Source: a virus. From it: 47,244 bases of DNA. Under the pieces are notes generated by a model. It was given only the letters and a program-made list of their open reading frames with translations, was not told the DNA's origin and made no database searches. Shown in pieces: positions 14,601 through 22,544 of this stretch. The position numbers and the translations under genes are program-made. The number at the start of each line of letters is the position of its first letter. Position 1 is the stretch's first letter. The stretch spans positions 1-47,244 of the IMG/VR virus record IMGVR_UViG_3300033149_005825; one strand, written 5' to 3'.

Positions 14601-15968
14601 TGAGTATGAAAAGCTCCCTTCAATAATGTTATCCTCTGTGAATGAGTAAATAGGGCTTCCCGCTGTCTCAACTCCAAGATGAATTTTCCCATCAACAAAG
14701 TAATAATACCCACCAAAACTTGCCAGAATATCGTTGATGGCATCTTGAGCACTTGTCTTCTCATCTATGACAATGTCGCTTATAAATCTTTTTTCCTTCT
14801 TCCCATCGGCATTAGTTATTTTCTCATCACAATAGGCAGCAACAGCTTTGAAGGACTCAAGGTCTATCAAGCTCTCTGGTATCCCCGCTCCATATCTATC
14901 GTTAATCATCAAATCAAGAATTTCCCAAGCAGGATTATTCGAAAAGGAAACTTGCCATTCTGTTCCGCTCCAGTTTTTAATCTTAAGCCCTTGAACAATG
15001 CAAGAAATGTCATTCTCTGAGACATTTTCGAGCTGGTCGGATGCAGTTAATTTGAGGGCAAGATAGGCAGTATTGCGGAAGGCAAACTCTCCTCCGCCTT
15101 CTGAATAAGTGTATTTAATCTCTAATACCGGATGAGAGGTTCCATGCTCTTTAGAGTGAAAACTTATGTAAGGGCAAAAACCATTGTGTTTATAATCTTT
15201 ACATATACCAAAACTAATGTATGTGCTTCCTAATTTACTTACGAGATAATCTTTGACATCGAATTCATACCATTTCTCTGTGCCTCCGGGGAAATAAAAA
15301 TAGGAGATGGTCTCTCCCATCGAAGGCTTGTTGTTCCAAGTTATTTCCTCCTCGTTCCAACTATCATCGTTGACTTTTTTTAGATATGCATGTCCATCGG
15401 GATAGTTTTGTGAGCCCGAATAACCATAAAGTTTTAACTTTGCTGAAGTAATCACCGCTGATGCTGGAAGACTTGAAATATCAAATTTTAGATATACTTG
15501 AAACTCACCATCACTTTCATGCATAACTGTTATATTTTCTGGAAAGGCTTCAGTTTCATTAGGAGAATAGGTATTTACATCAGCATCATCAGTAGGTTTT
15601 GATTTGAAAACAGTTTCATAAGTAGTTCCTGGATCTTTTTCTTGAGTTGGAGTTCCTAAATAGGGTTTAGTTTCACAACTCGCAAGAGAAGTTATATCTT
15701 TACCATCTATTCTAACATCACTGATACTTTCTATTTCTCCCTCACCTATGCCCAACGCACCATAGATAACGGATGATTCAGTTGGAGTTCTCCATATCCA
15801 GTTTCCAGTTACTTTATTATTTCCATAGATAATAGGTAAAGGATTCTCCCTTGAAGAGGTAGGCTTCCACTCTGGAAATGTATAGGTTGGTGACTCTCTT
15901 TTTTTCTTTGGAGGCTTACCCCTAAAAAGAAAGTATAAACCAAGTAATGCCCATGCCCACCAAGCCAT
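11658..15968 (-). CDS. Tail tip / host-specificity protein (J-like) with DNRLRE and FN3 domains, 1436 aa
   Basis: I start it at ATG 15968 (MAWWAWALLGLYFLFRG), after GGGAGGGAG. Residues 1-110 are a J-like hub start (NPLPIIYG, YGALGIGEGEIESI). Residues about 115-287 form a DNRLRE-type beta-sandwich (VYLKFDISSLPASA, SWNEEEITWNNKP) inserted into the hub domain, which resumes at FRNTAYLALKLTASDQ. Then come a phage-tail hub region (GFLRFRIIEIRE-like), four or so fibronectin-III-like repeats (about 620-1010, each with YYVRV- or YTFYIKARD-type strands), a predicted stalk with repeated DITAGHI motifs, and a C-terminal tip ending near FYGYYDGAWH. It forms the tail tip and probably binds the receptor. 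It converges on the HExxH gene. Confidence 0.85.
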   Translation of the reverse strand: MAWWAWALLGLYFLFRGKPPKKKRESPTYTFPEWKPTSSRENPLPIIYGNNKVTGNWIWRTPTESSVIYGALGIGEGEIESISDVRIDGKDITSLASCETKPYLGTPTQEKDPGTTYETVFKSKPTDDADVNTYSPNETEAFPENITVMHESDGEFQVYLKFDISSLPASAVITSAKLKLYGYSGSQNYPDGHAYLKKVNDDSWNEEEITWNNKPSMGETISYFYFPGGTEKWYEFDVKDYLVSKLGSTYISFGICKDYKHNGFCPYISFHSKEHGTSHPVLEIKYTYSEGGGEFAFRNTAYLALKLTASDQLENVSENDISCIVQGLKIKNWSGTEWQVSFSNNPAWEILDLMINDRYGAGIPESLIDLESFKAVAAYCDEKITNADGKKEKRFISDIVIDEKTSAQDAINDILASFGGYYYFVDGKIHLGVETAGSPIYSFTEDNIIEGSFSYSQVEEAKIPNEVRVLFTDATKDFNKSYAIAKDEIDQEKRGKVVEEIPLYAINRYSQASRMANFYLWKGKLIRYTCSFKVGIEASHLCVGDIVEVTHPLPGWSQKPFRIIEIRESSVDELELVCEEYNASLYKDEGLPYLPSEESTLPNVNEVPPVVTDLTLSEVSKVLDDGTYVPQIKVTFTKPDYIFGLRFLIWVKKTAEGSYYLANTTSNNECLIDVEGGGVLYYVRVQTENIQTGIRSVFSSSPTDSITIAGKESPPSNVTFIDGKCHFYRDVYLEWNRITDKDLAFYEVRTDTNWGNPTNLVFQGKDTNFTLLNPASTSYTFYIKARDNSGNYSATADSITVTNTAPTMPTPSVDFTGRDCVVTWTAVTDPDFEKYEIKVYSDAGRTILKRTEETQSPHYIYTFEKNKIDNGTPIRDVYFTITAYDSLGQSDSKNCSGSNAVPSTPSMPSLTPFFSKLWIKWTLINEPDIIGYNVYVDESSPASTKVAFVANDNFVYEAEPGKTYYVRISAVDAFGEGAKSSEASETTLSLQLKDYNLDLPLTSGITWSTDSKVIWTSGTLTYKGAVYNITGGNTTDEYIWWDKNNSPTTFHHSNTRPSIGADIWLMAYYDSETDTVYPAFQNKIMHAGLLQASTITADLIGTNEIITSSANIKDGVIENAKIADATIDIAKLNEVTANHINLSYTIAYNSRKLRYWDGESSTWDSIDKSWEDYGAESSGQIDLDNIVDGTYGKVLSTDITAGHIKLSACIGSLDDIPNGSTYGKVALTDISAGHILLGKIVDSDGYSKDNWQNAYTLADAIRKYGSWTEIDGSTITTGKIRSADGKTYFDLDNSEFYCNRDGGFKIDASEGVQLSLGAGIKMAFGVGNWASLKFKEENSDIGYEIYGYQAILDSTDYMSFDLTKVGSTGAFRKISLIADMITVEPALRLDTLYDVAPTIPSFWRDGVIAYADGIHWNPGDGKGFYGYYDGAWHKLG

Positions 15969-15972
15969 TTTT

Positions 15973-16806
15973 TTACTCCCTCCCTGGGACAGTGACAAAT
16001 CCACCAAAATTTATCTCATTATGGAATTTATCCCTACAGCTCTTAATAGTCTTATCACATCCTCTTCTGATTTTATAAGTATCGCCCCCAGCAATAGCAT
16101 GAGGAAAAGCGAATAACAGAGTAATTTCTCCTGAAGTAGAGCTAAGAATTTGCCTTACTTCTCCGCTATTTTCTCCGCTGGTCATCTCCAGTTGTCCATC
16201 CTTCCAGTAATTGTCAGCCTCAGTTCTGTCAGAATCCTTTAAAATTGTTGCAGTAGAACCCGCATCAGCAGTCCCTGTCTTCTCATTAGCTAAAGATGTT
16301 CCTCCACCTCTACACTCAGGGCTATCAAATGTCCACTGACAAAAGTTCTGGTATATTCTTCGGGGAACTTGCTTTTCTAAATTATACAAGGGTGAGACCA
16401 CTTCAACCTCAAGAGCTTCTTCGTCCACTTTTGGAGATGTCATTATCCCCGAAAAAACTGTCACAGCGTAATCAAGAGAAGATAATAAATTAGCAAATAC
16501 TCTTTTTATAGTAAGGACTTTGCCTTGAAAATTATCATTAGCTAAATACGCAGACATATTCAAGTTTGTGTTATCAAAGCGAACTACAACTCTATCTATT
16601 TCACCGGTTACTGAACTTTTAACTGGATCAAACTCTATGCCCCAAGCCAAGTATGTATGACCACCTGAAGAAGGAAATACTATATTCTCATTGTTATCAG
16701 TAAAATATAGCGTGCCTGAATCAAGTTCAAGCTCTACAAGGTATATCGGCTGATTCGCTTCTTTACCACTCTCAGTTAAAACAGCATTATCTATTTTTCT
16801 TGGCAT
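15973..16806 (-). CDS. Baseplate hub protein (DUF2163 / gp13-like), 277 aa
   Basis: The C-terminal signature CRDKF, NFGGFVTVPGRE and the early part (YLVELELDSGTLYFTD, SVTGEIDRVVVRF) fit the DUF2163 hub family known from gene-transfer agents and siphophages. CQWTFDSPECRG adds two cysteines near the centre. It assembles under the tail tube and anchors the tip protein. The start at 16806 overlaps the previous stop (TAATG), with GAGGTGG upstream. Confidence 0.8.
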   Translation of the reverse strand: MPRKIDNAVLTESGKEANQPIYLVELELDSGTLYFTDNNENIVFPSSGGHTYLAWGIEFDPVKSSVTGEIDRVVVRFDNTNLNMSAYLANDNFQGKVLTIKRVFANLLSSLDYAVTVFSGIMTSPKVDEEALEVEVVSPLYNLEKQVPRRIYQNFCQWTFDSPECRGGGTSLANEKTGTADAGSTATILKDSDRTEADNYWKDGQLEMTSGENSGEVRQILSSTSGEITLLFAFPHAIAGGDTYKIRRGCDKTIKSCRDKFHNEINFGGFVTVPGRE

Positions 16807-17144
16807 TATACCACCTCTATGAAATCACATTCTAATCGGCAGATAGCAGGAGCAATAAATTCCTGCACCAAGGAATCTTCAACAAAACGAACTGTGTAAT
16901 CAGTGTTATCTGGAATATTATGGTAGGTAAAGCTCTCATACGCCCCTTTTCTCGCCTCGAAAAAAGCTCGGATAGCGTCTGCATCACTTTTGCTGATGGC
17001 GTTCCAAACAAGATGAAACCTTCTTCTGGGAGCTGTCCACTTTTGCCGACGCTGTTCTTTTCCGCTCTCAAATGTAGAGATTAGAGTTCGATATCCAGGA
17101 CTATAACTGTAAACAAATTGTGGTGTCCAAGTAAATGTAGCCAT
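16806..17144 (-). CDS. Distal tail protein (DUF2460-like), 112 aa
   Basis: Directly downstream of the tape measure and followed by the DUF2163 hub, the same order as distal tail and hub in gene-transfer agents. A beta-rich core (RRFHLVWNAISKSDADAIRA) leads into GAYESFTYHNIPDNTDYTVR, as in the minor-tail-protein M/DUF2460 group. It is shorter than DUF2460 proper, so the family call is tentative, but a distal tail role fits. Confidence 0.7.
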   Translation of the reverse strand: MATFTWTPQFVYSYSPGYRTLISTFESGKEQRRQKWTAPRRRFHLVWNAISKSDADAIRAFFEARKGAYESFTYHNIPDNTDYTVRFVEDSLVQEFIAPAICRLECDFIEVV

Positions 17145-17147
17145 TCG

Positions 17148-20100
17148 CTACCTCCTTAGTACTCCTCTTCTTTGTATGTTCTCATTCACAATGGAGACTA
17201 TTGTATCAGGTGACTCTCTCAGTCTTCTCTCAAAACTCTTGGCATCAATAGCATTTATAGTTATGTAAGTGTTTCCCAAACGCCTTTGTTCATATTCTCT
17301 TGTCTCCTGTGGATTTAAGACTCGTTCGGGCCCACCTTCAGCTACCATTGCGAGGGTTGGCTTAGTAAAAAGCCTTCCAGCTTGAGCTGAAGGAATGGGA
17401 GCAATAGGTTCAAGATGACCTAAAACCATGCCTCCTTTAGCAAGAGGCATAGGGCCAAACAATGCAAGGAACATCTTTTGAGCTATCATCTGTGCCACCA
17501 TATCAAGAAAGGCGTTAAGGATATTCTGGAACATCCTGTCCATAAAGTCCCTAAAGGTTAAAGCTCCCTTTAACCATTTGCTTATTGTAGATGACCAGGC
17601 AGAAATAATAGATTGCATAAATCCTTGAATTCCATCCTGAAGAGAAGTAAACCCCGCTATGACATTTTCTTTAGCAACATTCCAAGTGTTGGCAAAATCA
17701 TCGCAGAATTTCTGCCAGCTACTTTTTGACTTTTCAGCCAAAATTTTCGCCCCCTCAGCAAGAGCTCTTTGTCCTTCATAATAATCTTCCCACATCTGAG
17801 CCATCCTATCAGTTGTTTCCCTATTCTTCTTCTCTTCATTTTCAAGTCTATCTGCTGCTGCCTTCGCATATCCCTCAGCCAAGGCTCTCTTTCCCGCATA
17901 ATAATCAATCCACATCTGATGAGTTCTATCAGCTGTCTCTTTGTTTTCTTCTCCCTCTTTTTTAAAATTTCTCGATGCTACCTTCCTATACTCTTCAGCT
18001 AATATTTTTTTCCCTTCATAGTAATCTTTCCACATTTGACGGGTTCTATCTGCTTCTTCTTTGTTCTTATTTTCTTCCTTCTCAAGGTTTTCCATTATTG
18101 CCTTTCTATACTTTTCATCTAACGCTTTCTGCCCTTCATAGTAGTCAACCCACATTTGAGTATTTCTATCAGCTACTTCTTTGTTTTTTTCTCTTTCTTT
18201 CTCAAATCTATCTGCTACCACTTTAGCATATCCCTCTTCCAAAGCTTTTTTTCCTGCATAGTAGTCAGCCCACATCTGAGCAAATCTACCTGTCATTTCT
18301 CTATTCTTATCTTCTTCTTTTCCAAGATTCTCTGCTACTGCCTTTCTATATCCCTCAGCCAAGGCTTTCTTTCCCTCATAGTAGTTTCTCCACATCTCAG
18401 TATTTCTGTCAGCTATTTTCCTATTTTCTTCTTCTTCCCTTTTAAATCTGTCTGTCATTACTTTAGCATATTCCTCTTCCAAGGTCTTTTTTCCCTTATA
18501 ATAATCAATCCACATCTGAATATTCTTGTTAACTACTTCTCTATTTTTATCCTCTTCATCTTTAAGCCTTCGCTCAGCTAAAATTCTTGCTCCTTCAGCG
18601 AGAGCCTTCTCTCCTTCATAATAGTCCCTCCACATCTGAGTATTTTTATCAGCTATCTCTCTATTCTTACCTTCTTCCTCTCCAAGACTCTTCGCTGCTG
18701 CCTTTCTATAACCTTCAACTAAAGCTTTCTTTCCTTCATAATAGTCAACCCACATTTTTTCTATTCTATTAGCCTCTTCCCTATTCTTTTTTTCTTCGCT
18801 CTCAAGTCTGTTCTCAGCCAGAATTCTTGCTCCCTCAGCCAAGGCTCTCTTTCCCGCATAATAATCAATCCACATCTGAGCATTTTTATCAGCTACTTCC
18901 TTATTCTTTTTCTCCTCATTCTTAAGTCCCTGTTCAGCTAAAATTCTTGTTCCCTCAATAAGAGCTTTCTCCCCTTCATAATAGTCCTTCCACATCTGAA
19001 TATTTCTATTAGCTATCTCTTTGTTTTCACCTTCTTCTTTCCCAAGATTTTCCGCTGCTGCTTTTCTATATCCTTCAATTAAAGCCTTCTTTCCCTCATA
19101 ATAATCAGCCCACATCTGAGTGTGTTTGTCAATTACTTCCTTATTCTTTTTCTCTTCGCTTTTAAGGTTGTTCTCGGCCAGAATTCTTGCTCCTTTAGCG
19201 AGAGCTTCCTTTCCCTCATAGTAGTCTTTCCACATCTGGGTATCTCTGTCAGCCACTTCCTTATTTTTTTTCTCTTCATTCTTAAGTCCTCGTTCGGCCA
19301 GAATTCTTGCTCCTTTAGCGAGAGCTTCCTTTCCCTCATAGTAGTCTTTCCACATCTGGGTATTTCTATCGGCTATTTCCTTGTTTTTTTCTTCCTCACT
19401 TGCAAGTTTTTTTATAGTCTCTTCTGTTTTCTCTAACTCCTTATTAAGATTTGCTAAATTTTTCTCAAACTCTTCGGTAGTTATAGCTCCCTCTTTTAAC
19501 TTTTCTACTAATTCTGAAATTCTTTTTGTATAGCTTTCCCAATCAACTGCAACTCCAAACTTACCTGCTGCTACAGTAATTTTATCCCACTCTGCTCTCA
19601 AATCTTCCACATATTTCTGTAAATCTTTAGGAATCTCAGCATATTGCTTTTTTATGATGTCCCAAGCTTCGCTCATTCTGGCAGTAAATTTGGCAGGCTC
19701 TTTTAGAGTAGAAGGAGGAATTTTAAAGGTAAGGGCATCTTCACTAATTTTTTTAATCTTTCCAAACTTAACTTCCCAGTCTGCTTCAAAGCTCGTCATC
19801 CAATCAGGAAGTTTTTTTCTCAAAATGTGTTCTGCAAACCAAGCTATTCCTTTCATCATAACATCCCAACCTGTTTTTAATTTACGAATACCAGTTAAAA
19901 AAAGGTTGGTGAAGTTTTCCGCACCACCAATCATCAGGTTAACAGCATCTATAAACAGGTTGGCAGTTTTTACAAAATAAGGGGTGATTTGATTTAGACC
20001 CCTGAGGAAAGCATCTCTTCCCCTTTCTATTCCAAGTTGGAAGTAATATCTCACTTCCTCAGACAGCCATTGAAGAGATTTGACCAAAGGAGCCCAAATA

Positions 20101-21095
20101 ATAGAAGCAGAACGAGCAATGATTTTCCCTGCTAATTCTAATGTATGCCCCCAGATTTTTATATAACTAATCTCAAATTGTTTAAGAAGATTTATCCCAG
20201 CCTCAAAGACTGAGCGATTAGTGAAGAATCCCCAGACCATCTTACCCAATTGAATAAAAGTCTCCTTTGTAAGTTTCCAAATAGTTTCACCGAGAATCCT
20301 CCAGTTATCCATAAGATAGTTTATTCCCTTAAGGAATTTATTCAGGAAGGGAATAATAGCTATTTTAACAATGTCTCCCAACTTTTCTTGAAAATCTCCC
20401 CAAGCATTGGCAAGCTGTTGAACCTTTCCAGCAGGAGTCTTTGCCATCTCCTCAGCAACACCAGCAAATCTTTCTTTCAAAATCTTTTGAACATTTGCCC
20501 AAGTCCTTTCCTCTTTGGCAAGATTCCTAATAGCAGGGACATAACGAGCCAGCATTTCGGGTTGCCCCTCCATAGCACGACCTACATACATAGCAGCAGC
20601 TCCTAAATCCATCCCTGCACCTGCCGCCAAATCCATAACAAGAGGCCAAGCCTTCATAGCTTGCTGGGTGTTTTTTGTAATTCCAAGCAGCTTTGACATG
20701 GCCTCCATCTGGACTTCGTCTCCATAAGTAGTCTTCCTTTGGTAAGCAGCTGTAACTTTCTCTATTAAAGGAGTAAGAGTCTGATAATCCTTTCCTTGCG
20801 CTTTTAGTAAAGCTCTTATTCTTTGAATTGCCTGTTCTTGGCGGTTAGATGCCTCAACCCATCTCTTAGCCATCATAATTGTAGCAGTTCCCCCAACTGC
20901 AATAAGAGCTCCTCTTAAGGAAAAAAGACTTTTAACGAGGCCTTTGTTTTTCTTTTCTACCTGGTCTAAAGCTCCCTGCATGCTCTTAGAAGCATTTCCG
21001 GTAGCTATCTTAGCTCGTTTAAGCTCCGCCTCAAATTTATCCATTTTAGCACGAAGCTCCAAGTATGCCTCGCCAATTTTACCCTTTTCTGCCAT
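17148..21095 (-). CDS. Tape measure protein with fourteen 40-residue repeats, 1315 aa
   Basis: The N-terminus is typical of tape measures: a coiled coil (residues 1-60), a hydrophobic patch (GALIAVGGTATIMM), then helical domains (AMEGQPEMLARYVPAIRNLA). Residues about 200-450 hold long helices and weakly hydrophobic stretches. Residues 580-1126 are a tandem array of 40-residue helical units of the form QMWxDYYEGKxAL...ILAE..L..EEKKNKEVADRNT. A C-terminal part returns to tape-measure-like sequence (AFLDMVAQMIAQKMFLALFG). Tape measure length sets tail length; 1315 residues of helix predict a tail of about 190-200 nm. The C-terminal segment is often cleaved in relatives. It lies downstream of the G/G-T chaperone pair. 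Confidence 0.93.
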   Translation of the reverse strand: MAEKGKIGEAYLELRAKMDKFEAELKRAKIATGNASKSMQGALDQVEKKNKGLVKSLFSLRGALIAVGGTATIMMAKRWVEASNRQEQAIQRIRALLKAQGKDYQTLTPLIEKVTAAYQRKTTYGDEVQMEAMSKLLGITKNTQQAMKAWPLVMDLAAGAGMDLGAAAMYVGRAMEGQPEMLARYVPAIRNLAKEERTWANVQKILKERFAGVAEEMAKTPAGKVQQLANAWGDFQEKLGDIVKIAIIPFLNKFLKGINYLMDNWRILGETIWKLTKETFIQLGKMVWGFFTNRSVFEAGINLLKQFEISYIKIWGHTLELAGKIIARSASIIWAPLVKSLQWLSEEVRYYFQLGIERGRDAFLRGLNQITPYFVKTANLFIDAVNLMIGGAENFTNLFLTGIRKLKTGWDVMMKGIAWFAEHILRKKLPDWMTSFEADWEVKFGKIKKISEDALTFKIPPSTLKEPAKFTARMSEAWDIIKKQYAEIPKDLQKYVEDLRAEWDKITVAAGKFGVAVDWESYTKRISELVEKLKEGAITTEEFEKNLANLNKELEKTEETIKKLASEEEKNKEIADRNTQMWKDYYEGKEALAKGARILAERGLKNEEKKNKEVADRDTQMWKDYYEGKEALAKGARILAENNLKSEEKKNKEVIDKHTQMWADYYEGKKALIEGYRKAAAENLGKEEGENKEIANRNIQMWKDYYEGEKALIEGTRILAEQGLKNEEKKNKEVADKNAQMWIDYYAGKRALAEGARILAENRLESEEKKNREEANRIEKMWVDYYEGKKALVEGYRKAAAKSLGEEEGKNREIADKNTQMWRDYYEGEKALAEGARILAERRLKDEEDKNREVVNKNIQMWIDYYKGKKTLEEEYAKVMTDRFKREEEENRKIADRNTEMWRNYYEGKKALAEGYRKAVAENLGKEEDKNREMTGRFAQMWADYYAGKKALEEGYAKVVADRFEKEREKNKEVADRNTQMWVDYYEGQKALDEKYRKAIMENLEKEENKNKEEADRTRQMWKDYYEGKKILAEEYRKVASRNFKKEGEENKETADRTHQMWIDYYAGKRALAEGYAKAAADRLENEEKKNRETTDRMAQMWEDYYEGQRALAEGAKILAEKSKSSWQKFCDDFANTWNVAKENVIAGFTSLQDGIQGFMQSIISAWSSTISKWLKGALTFRDFMDRMFQNILNAFLDMVAQMIAQKMFLALFGPMPLAKGGMVLGHLEPIAPIPSAQAGRLFTKPTLAMVAEGGPERVLNPQETREYEQRRLGNTYITINAIDAKSFERRLRESPDTIVSIVNENIQRRGVLRR
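17718..19397 (-). repeat. 120-bp tandem repeat array in the tape measure gene
   Basis: From the first QMW codon block (19358) to the last (17798) is 1560 bases, exactly 13 periods of 120, so 14 units with the last cut short. No unit is lengthened or shortened. Units fall into three sequence types by their middle: ARILAE, YRKAAAEN and YAKVVADR. Codons differ between units, so the array is old, though the neighbouring pair of ARILAE-type units nearest the N-terminus is almost identical. Confidence 0.95.
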
Positions 21096-21195
21096 GACTC
21101 ATCTCTCCTAAATATTTCCAACATTTATAGTCTAAGAGAACTCGCCCCGCACACCATACCAGTCTTCCAAATGCCTTACATAAATTCCATAACAT
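21079..21195 (-). CDS. Possible small ORF between chaperone and tape measure, 38 aa
   Basis: ATG 21195 overlaps the G-T stop, with AAAAGGGGATT upstream. The product would be rich in Trp, Cys and Leu (LWNLCKAFGRLVWCAGRVLL) and end inside the tape measure start. It fills a stretch that would otherwise be empty, but there is no independent support. Confidence 0.35.
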   Translation of the reverse strand: MLWNLCKAFGRLVWCAGRVLLDYKCWKYLGEMSHGRKG

Positions 21196-21196
21196 T

Positions 21197-21466
21197 CTAC
21201 AATCCCCTTTTGGGTAATTTTATTCCCCTTTGCTTAGCCATCTCTAAGATTCTTCTTTTTTCCTCTGCACTTAATATAGACTCTTTCTTTCCCTTCATTA
21301 TTTTTTCTCCATTCTCTAAAAGACGAAAAATCATATACAGCGTCATTTTCCTGAATTCTTCTTCAGTGCACCCATAAAATTTTTTCAACACGGCAAAAAC
21401 AAAGTCCCAATCAGTTGTAAATAAGGGGAAGAGAAAGCCTACCTCTTCCCCTGAGGAGGGTTTTTT
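21197..21466 (-). CDS. T extension of the tail assembly chaperone (made by -1 frameshift)
   Basis: This frame has no ribosome site of its own and is open from the slippery site to TAG 21197. It carries the motif TTDWDFVFAVLKKFYGCTEEEF, typical of the T part of G-T tail chaperones (split here: TTDWDFVFAV and LKKFYGCTEEEF). Read through the A-AAA-AAC slip, it fuses 148 residues of G with 87 residues of T to give about 235 residues. G-T helps load the tail tube protein onto the tape measure. Confidence 0.85.
   Translation of the reverse strand, partial: KKPSSGEEVGFLFPLFTTDWDFVFAVLKKFYGCTEEEFRKMTLYMIFRLLENGEKIMKGKKESILSAEEKRRILEMAKQRGIKLPKRGL
21424..21466 (-). promoter_or_regulatory. Programmed -1 ribosomal frameshift signal
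   Basis: On the minus strand the heptamer A-AAA-AAC (21460-21466) is aligned to the G reading frame. After a 7-base spacer comes a perfect 10-bp stem AGGGGAAGAG/CTCTTCCCCT with a 9-base loop (21424-21452), which also contains the G stop codon. Slip heptamer, spacer and stem-loop form the classical layout, and the -1 frame leads directly into the T region. Confidence 0.9.
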
Positions 21467-21903
21467 GACTTTCTAACTTCTCCACCCATAACATAAGTGA
21501 TTATGTCTTCCATTCTATCAGGATTACTGGCAATGATTTTTTTGGCGTCATCTAAGGTTACTTCTGGGTTTGCTTTTTTAAGTGATAGATATAAAATGTG
21601 GGAAATTGCTTCAGTTGATTCTAAAAGAGGTCGGATTTTTTCATTATAGTATTTTTCTCTTTCCTTTTGGCTGTTCCCCTTTACTCCCCATCTTTCAAAC
21701 TGAAGCTTTTGGACAGCTTCTATAATTTTATCTTCTGATATGCCCGCCATCCGCAGAGATTTTGCCACTTCTCCTATGTATAAAGTTCTCATCGTTCGTT
21801 CTACTTCAGCATAATCTTCTGCAGTAATTTGATGAAGTTTATACTTTTTACCATTAAACTCCAGCTCGATTGGGATGTCCATTACACGATCAGCGTTTGA
21901 CAT
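21439..21903 (-). CDS. Tail assembly chaperone G, 154 aa
   Basis: Between tail tube and tape measure genes, the standard position of lambda-G-like chaperones. It is a mostly helical protein with an N-terminal beta hairpin (IELEFNGKKYKLHQITAEDY) as in other small tail chaperones. It ends normally at TAG 21439, while a fraction of ribosomes should slip at 21460-21466 to make G-T. The start at 21903 has AAAAAGGAGGT. Not a virion protein in relatives. Confidence 0.85.
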   Translation of the reverse strand: MSNADRVMDIPIELEFNGKKYKLHQITAEDYAEVERTMRTLYIGEVAKSLRMAGISEDKIIEAVQKLQFERWGVKGNSQKEREKYYNEKIRPLLESTEAISHILYLSLKKANPEVTLDDAKKIIASNPDRMEDIITYVMGGEVRKSKNPPQGKR

Positions 21904-21924
21904 AACTACCTCCTTTTTTTATTT

Positions 21925-22527
21925 TTAACTTGATTCAAACGATAAAGTTCCAATCCCTTGAAAGTCCAGACTTTCATTCACTAAAGCATCTACTGGAGTA
22001 GTTGGATGAATTCCCGTCACTATCGCCCAGCCTTCATAGCGAACCGCTGATTGTGCATCAAGATAGAATTTGACTATTTTTTTAGACCCAACCCAGTCGC
22101 TAAGGTATTCTTCAGTAAGCCAGTGCCTTTCTGCTGAGGCCGTCCAACCTCTCTGTCCTGCAATGTATTCTCTTTTCCCACCACTGCCAAAGTCAGTAGC
22201 CTCTAAGGCTTCAAGTGTCTCATCGAGAGTCCAAGAGAAAAATCCTCCAATCTGAGAAACTGTATAGTAATCATAATCAACATGAATATCGTTTCCCGCC
22301 TCAGAAGAACAACTTATCTCACCTTTAACTGTGAAGCTCCATTCGCTTCGATCTATCTCTTCACCTTTCGCTCCGCCATCGTCTTTATAGATATGATTCA
22401 CCCAGACGTTTTCGTTGACCGTATTTCCTACTCCACTTACGTCAAGAGTTACTGTCTCATCGGGCACATTCGTTCCTGCACCTTCAGAGGCATAAATAGC
22501 TCCCAGGTATCCCGCCAACTTAGCCAA
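21925..22527 (-). CDS. Tail tube protein, long paralogue, 200 aa
   Basis: The start is TTG 22527 after GGAGGTGATAACAA. It shares with the next upstream gene the blocks FSWTLDETLEALEATDF, KREYIAGQRGWTAS, YEGWAIVTGIHP and SLDFQGIGTLSF. It has in addition an N-terminal part of about 70 residues with strands (TVTLDVSGVGNTV). This fits the two-layer fold of tail tube proteins. It may be the major tail protein, or the extra domain may decorate the tube. Confidence 0.8.
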   Translation of the reverse strand: MAKLAGYLGAIYASEGAGTNVPDETVTLDVSGVGNTVNENVWVNHIYKDDGGAKGEEIDRSEWSFTVKGEISCSSEAGNDIHVDYDYYTVSQIGGFFSWTLDETLEALEATDFGSGGKREYIAGQRGWTASAERHWLTEEYLSDWVGSKKIVKFYLDAQSAVRYEGWAIVTGIHPTTPVDALVNESLDFQGIGTLSFESS

Positions 22528-22544
22528 TTGTTATCACCTCCTAC

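Noticed and set aside
17718-19397. CRISPR array
   Set aside because: The 120-bp units are contiguous, in one coding frame, and without unique spacers.
17726-19436. Repetitive plus-strand frames opposite the tape measure repeats
   Set aside because: They are the antisense reading of the 120-bp repeats and inherit their periodicity.
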